In this document: piece after piece, positions 5,333 to 7,323 of the stretch
Layout of the letters: the number at the start of each line of letters is the position of its first letter
Position numbering within the stretch: position 1 is the first letter of the stretch
From: an uncultured Janibacter sp.
Lineage (GTDB): Bacteria; Actinomycetota; Actinomycetes; Actinomycetales; Dermatophilaceae
Direction of reading: 5' to 3'
Assembly (NCBI GenBank): GCA_946222495.1
Contig: CAMICF010000147.1
Span: forward strand, 1-7,323
Length of the DNA stretch: 7,323 nucleotides
Made by a program: the position numbers and the translations under genes
Notes under the pieces: model-generated
What the model was told of the DNA's origin: nothing
Databases searched by the model: none
The model's input: the letters and a program-made list of their open reading frames with translations, nothing else

Positions 5333-6751
5333 TCAGCTGTCCTCCTCGAGGAGCTGCTGCTCCCAGTCGGTGGTGGTGTACCCGGCCGAGGACATCCAGC
5401 GCACGTAGCTGCGCTCTGCCTCGGTCCAGCTCGCCCCGGCCTCGCGGGTGCTGATCTCGCGCACGGCGAGGGTGAGGATCCACCCGGCGTGCAGGGCCTT
5501 GCGGGTGGACAGCGAGGCGATGCTCTCGCGCCAGGCCTTGGTCCCCAGGACGTCGGCTAGGGCCTCGAAGCCGGCGGCGTGGAGCAGGCCGCGAGCCAGC
5601 GTGCGGTGCGCCCCGCCCCACTGCTGGCCGCTCAGCCAGGCCGCGGCCACCATCTCGGTCATCGTGCCGTTGCTTGCGGGGGTCTGCGTGATCAGGTGCA
5701 GGCTCTCCTCGCGGCGACGTGCTGCCACGGCGGACGCGTCGACCTCGGGGTCGGCTGATGCCTCGTCCTTGCCCGAGGGCCCGGGGGTCGGGGCCTGCGC
5801 GGCCTCGTGGTCTCGCGCAGCAGGGGTTGCGGGAGTCGCCGGTGAGGACTCGGCTGCACCGCTCGGTGCGACCGCGTCCGTACCGGCGTCCGCGGTCGTG
5901 GGTGCGGTGCTGTCGGCGGGTGCTGCCGTCTTGGCCGCACGAGAGGCCAGGGGGTGCGGCGCGGACCCGGCGCCGGCGACGACGTCGTCGCCGGCCATGT
6001 GCTGCTTGGTGGCCACGATCATCCGGGGCAGGTCGATGTGCTCGTCGGTGTCGTGCTCGGCGGCCGCGGCGACCCGCTCGATGACGGCCGGGTCCTCACG
6101 CAGCAGGGTCAGGGCCGTCTCGAGCGGCACCGCGCGGGCGTCGACCAGCGCCCGGATCGGGGCCGGCAGCAACAGCAGTCGGACGAGCTTGTTGACCCGG
6201 GGCGTGCTGGTGCCCAGGTGGTCGGCGAGGGCGACCTGGGTTAGGCCGTGCCGGTCCATGGCTTCGCGCATGGAGCGGGCCTCCTCGGAGGGGGTCAGGC
6301 CGCGCCGGATGGAGTTCTCATGCACCTTGCCGGTGTCCTGGGCGAGGGCGGCGACGTCGGAGCGGATGACGGCTGGGATGGTGGTGTTGCCGGCGGCTCG
6401 CGAGTTGGTCGTGCGGCGGTTGCCCAGCCAGGCGACGTAGCGGGCCTGGGGGGTGGCCTCGAGGGCCTCGGTGTGGTCGGGGCGGTTGGCCAGCCAGGCC
6501 TCGACGGGCACGACGACGATGGGCTGCAAGACCCCGACCTCGGTGATCGAGGCGATCATGTCGGGATCCGTCTCTTGCCGGGAGGCAGGGTTGTCCGGGT
6601 CGTGGGCGATCTGGTCGAGGTCGATCTGGTGGATCTCCTCGCTCGGTGCCTGCTCGCGCATCTGGGTGATCACGGACTTGGCGCCGCTGCGGTCGAGGCT
6701 GGTCGTTCCGAGACCGGTCCGCTTGGAGCGGGGGGTGCGTGTGCTTGCCAT
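5333..6751 (-). CDS. parB: ParB/KorB-like centromere-binding protein
   Basis: This protein has 472 residues with the start at ATG 6751. An in-frame ATG at 6799 is rejected because AGGAGGAG lies 6 nt before 6751 and the extension runs through the promoter and palindrome. A ParB N-terminal domain spans about 40-135. It has MIASITEVGVLQPIVV (65-80) and the CTP-binding-type box GNRRTTNSRAAG (110-121; usually GERRxRA). Box ENSIRRGLTPSEEA (145-158) is followed by a helix-turn-helix at about 168-196 (TQVALADHLGTSTPRVNKLV). Residues about 260-345 are an Ala/Pro/Thr-rich linker. The C-terminal 345-472 is a Trp-containing region that I do not recognise as the usual ParB dimer domain. ParB loads on parS DNA, spreads and activates ParA. 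KorB of RK2 also represses promoters, and five KorB-like sites surround this operon. Confidence 0.92.
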   Translation of the reverse strand: MASTRTPRSKRTGLGTTSLDRSGAKSVITQMREQAPSEEIHQIDLDQIAHDPDNPASRQETDPDMIASITEVGVLQPIVVVPVEAWLANRPDHTEALEATPQARYVAWLGNRRTTNSRAAGNTTIPAVIRSDVAALAQDTGKVHENSIRRGLTPSEEARSMREAMDRHGLTQVALADHLGTSTPRVNKLVRLLLLPAPIRALVDARAVPLETALTLLREDPAVIERVAAAAEHDTDEHIDLPRMIVATKQHMAGDDVVAGAGSAPHPLASRAAKTAAPADSTAPTTADAGTDAVAPSGAAESSPATPATPAARDHEAAQAPTPGPSGKDEASADPEVDASAVAARRREESLHLITQTPASNGTMTEMVAAAWLSGQQWGGAHRTLARGLLHAAGFEALADVLGTKAWRESIASLSTRKALHAGWILTLAVREISTREAGASWTEAERSYVRWMSSAGYTTTDWEQQLLEEDS

Positions 6752-6767
6752 GGGGCTCTCCTCCTCG

Positions 6768-6788
6768 GTGGTTAGTAAAACTAACCAC
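6768..6788. promoter_or_regulatory. Perfect palindrome with 9-bp arms before parB
   Basis: GTGGTTAGT (6768-6776) and ACTAACCAC (6780-6788) are perfect inverted repeats around AAA. The element touches the parB ribosome binding site and covers the putative -10. It may be an operator for a repressor or an RNA hairpin in the leader. It differs in sequence from the ParB-type sites, so I infer a different binding protein. Confidence 0.65.
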
Positions 6789-6807
6789 GCGCCGTACAAA
6801 AGCGCAA
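6778..6807 (-). promoter_or_regulatory. Putative promoter of the parB-parA-RHH operon
   Basis: On the minus strand TTGCGC (6807-6802) and TAGTTT (6783-6778) are separated by 18 nt. Both are moderate matches. This would start RNA about 20 nt before the parB ribosome binding site, inside the palindrome with 9-bp arms. The nearest ParB-type palindrome is about 36 bp upstream of the -35. Confidence 0.4.
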
Positions 6808-6842
6808 CACAAGAGAGGGCATGTCGAGGTGCCGGGGCAATA

Positions 6843-6855
6843 TTTCGCCGCGAAA
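6843..6855 (+). promoter_or_regulatory. ParB/KorB-type palindrome, copy 4
   Basis: TTTCGCCGCGAAA is a perfect core with A before and CGTC after, in the same orientation as the other copies. It lies upstream of the putative parB promoter and could serve autoregulation as well as segregation. Confidence 0.78.
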
Positions 6856-6915
6856 CGTCCGCCTGGGGTGCGCCACGCCGACCGGCAGCGGGCTCAGCGG
6901 GGCTGGCTGCTGAAA

Positions 6916-6928
6916 TTTCGCCGCGAAA
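6916..6928 (+). promoter_or_regulatory. ParB/KorB-type palindrome, copy 5
   Basis: TTTCGCCGCGAAA is a perfect core, 73 bp from copy 4 (seven helical turns at 10.4 bp per turn). The preceding bases form an overlapping GAAATTTC palindrome at 6912-6919. Confidence 0.78.
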
Positions 6929-6933
6929 CTTCT

Positions 6934-6964
6934 GGTCGCTGGCGACCGGGCTGGGCGGCCCAGC
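6934..6964 (-). terminator. Two adjacent perfect palindromes, candidate terminator
   Basis: GGTCGC-TG-GCGACC (6934-6947) and GCTGGGC-G-GCCCAGC (6950-6964) lie side by side, beginning 10 nt after the stop codon at 6974. Such GC-rich hairpins without a U tract are a common actinobacterial terminator form. The very short loops make stable RNA hairpins less certain, and protein binding sites are an alternative. Confidence 0.45.
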
Positions 6965-6973
6965 GCGGGGGAG

Positions 6974-7323
6974 TCAGGCGGCGGCGGCGACCGCGGCTGC
7001 GAGCTTGCGCACCGCACGCGAACGGCGCTGCCGTGCTGCGGCACCGCTGAGCTCGGCGTGAGCCGTGGTGTCGCGGTAACCCTCACCAAGGTAGGTGTGG
7101 GCCAGCAGCTGCACCTCGTCCTGAGTCAGGACCTGGTGGTCGAGAGCCCAGAGCAGGACCGTCACGGCCTCTTCCGAGGCGCTGGGGGAGCGCGGCGTGA
7201 GGCGGCCGGCGCCCTGGTCGTCGTGGATCTGCCCCTCGAGCACCTCGGGGGAGAGGGGCGTCTCACCCTCGGCCGGGCTCATCGCCTTCAGGGCGTCCAT
7301 GGCGAGGTTGGCGGCGACGTGAG
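6974..7323 (-). CDS. Partial protein with sigma-region-4-like helix-turn-helix
   Basis: The 3' end of a gene open to the right edge of the window: no stop occurs between 7300 and 7323 in this frame, so the ATG at 7300 need not be the start. The last 60 residues (EEAVTVLLWALDHQVLTQDEVQLLAHTYLGEGY onward, ending in QRRSRAVRKLAAAV) look like region 4 of a sigma-70-family protein. They show the LT..E..LL...Y pattern, then a helix-turn-helix and a closing Arg-rich RA.RKL helix. The usual eiA.xlg.s part reads TTAHAELSGAAA, which is degenerate. The preceding 45 residues are low-complexity and acidic. It could be a plasmid-borne sigma-like regulator or another helix-turn-helix protein; upstream sequence would decide. 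Confidence 0.55.
   Translation of the reverse strand, partial: HVAANLAMDALKAMSPAEGETPLSPEVLEGQIHDDQGAGRLTPRSPSASEEAVTVLLWALDHQVLTQDEVQLLAHTYLGEGYRDTTAHAELSGAAARQRRSRAVRKLAAAVAAAA

Noticed and set aside
5448..6440. A 330-codon open frame on the plus strand opposite parB
   Set aside because: Same reason: Ala/Ser/Arg-rich composition, no family motifs, and ParB boxes are clear on the other strand.
6752..6799. ParB start at the ATG at 6799
   Set aside because: It would put the palindrome, the putative -10 and the strong AGGAGGAG inside the coding region; the ATG at 6751 fits better.

Overview
The window is GC-rich (about two thirds G+C by eye). Its genes are packed with GTG/ATG starts, strong purine-rich ribosome binding sites and 1-4 nt overlaps. 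This suggests a high-GC actinobacterium (Actinomycetota). The gene content, a partition cassette next to a Tad-like secretion ATPase operon, points to a plasmid or other mobile element, although no replication, relaxase or integrase gene lies inside the window. All genes I accept are on the minus strand, so transcription runs from high to low coordinates.

Layout in transcription order: (1) 7323-6974, the 3' part of a gene ending in a sigma-region-4-like helix-turn-helix, followed by two adjacent perfect palindromes that may form a terminator. (2) 6973-6752, an intergenic region with two copies of the 13-bp palindrome TTTCGCSGCGAAA, a putative promoter and a perfect palindrome with 9-bp arms touching the parB ribosome binding site. 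(3) 6751-4340, a tight operon of ParB (472 aa), ParA (255 aa) and a 74-aa ribbon-helix-helix-like protein, ending in a 10-bp hairpin. (4) 4339-3802, a 538-bp non-coding stretch with three more copies of the 13-bp palindrome and several copies of a second 17-bp repeat, GTATAGCGGCAGTGTGT. (5) 3801-1, a second operon: a small possible DNA-binding protein, a membrane-anchored SAF-domain (CpaB/RcpC-like) protein, a MinD/CpaE-like ATPase homologue with an eroded P-loop, a CpaF/TadA-type secretion ATPase and the start of a TadB-like membrane protein that runs off the window.

The most interesting signal is the five palindromes. They have the same length and architecture as the operator of KorB, the ParB homologue of plasmid RK2/RP4 (TTTAGCSGCTAAA), with a single symmetric substitution. 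They sit on both sides of the parB-parA-RHH operon and in front of the secretion operon. I infer that they are binding sites of the ParB encoded here and that the protein could act both as centromere-binding protein and as regulator linking segregation to the pilus/secretion genes. In two of the three downstream copies the 17-bp repeat starts exactly 39 bp before the palindrome, so the region looks like a duplicated control module. Function of the second repeat is unknown.
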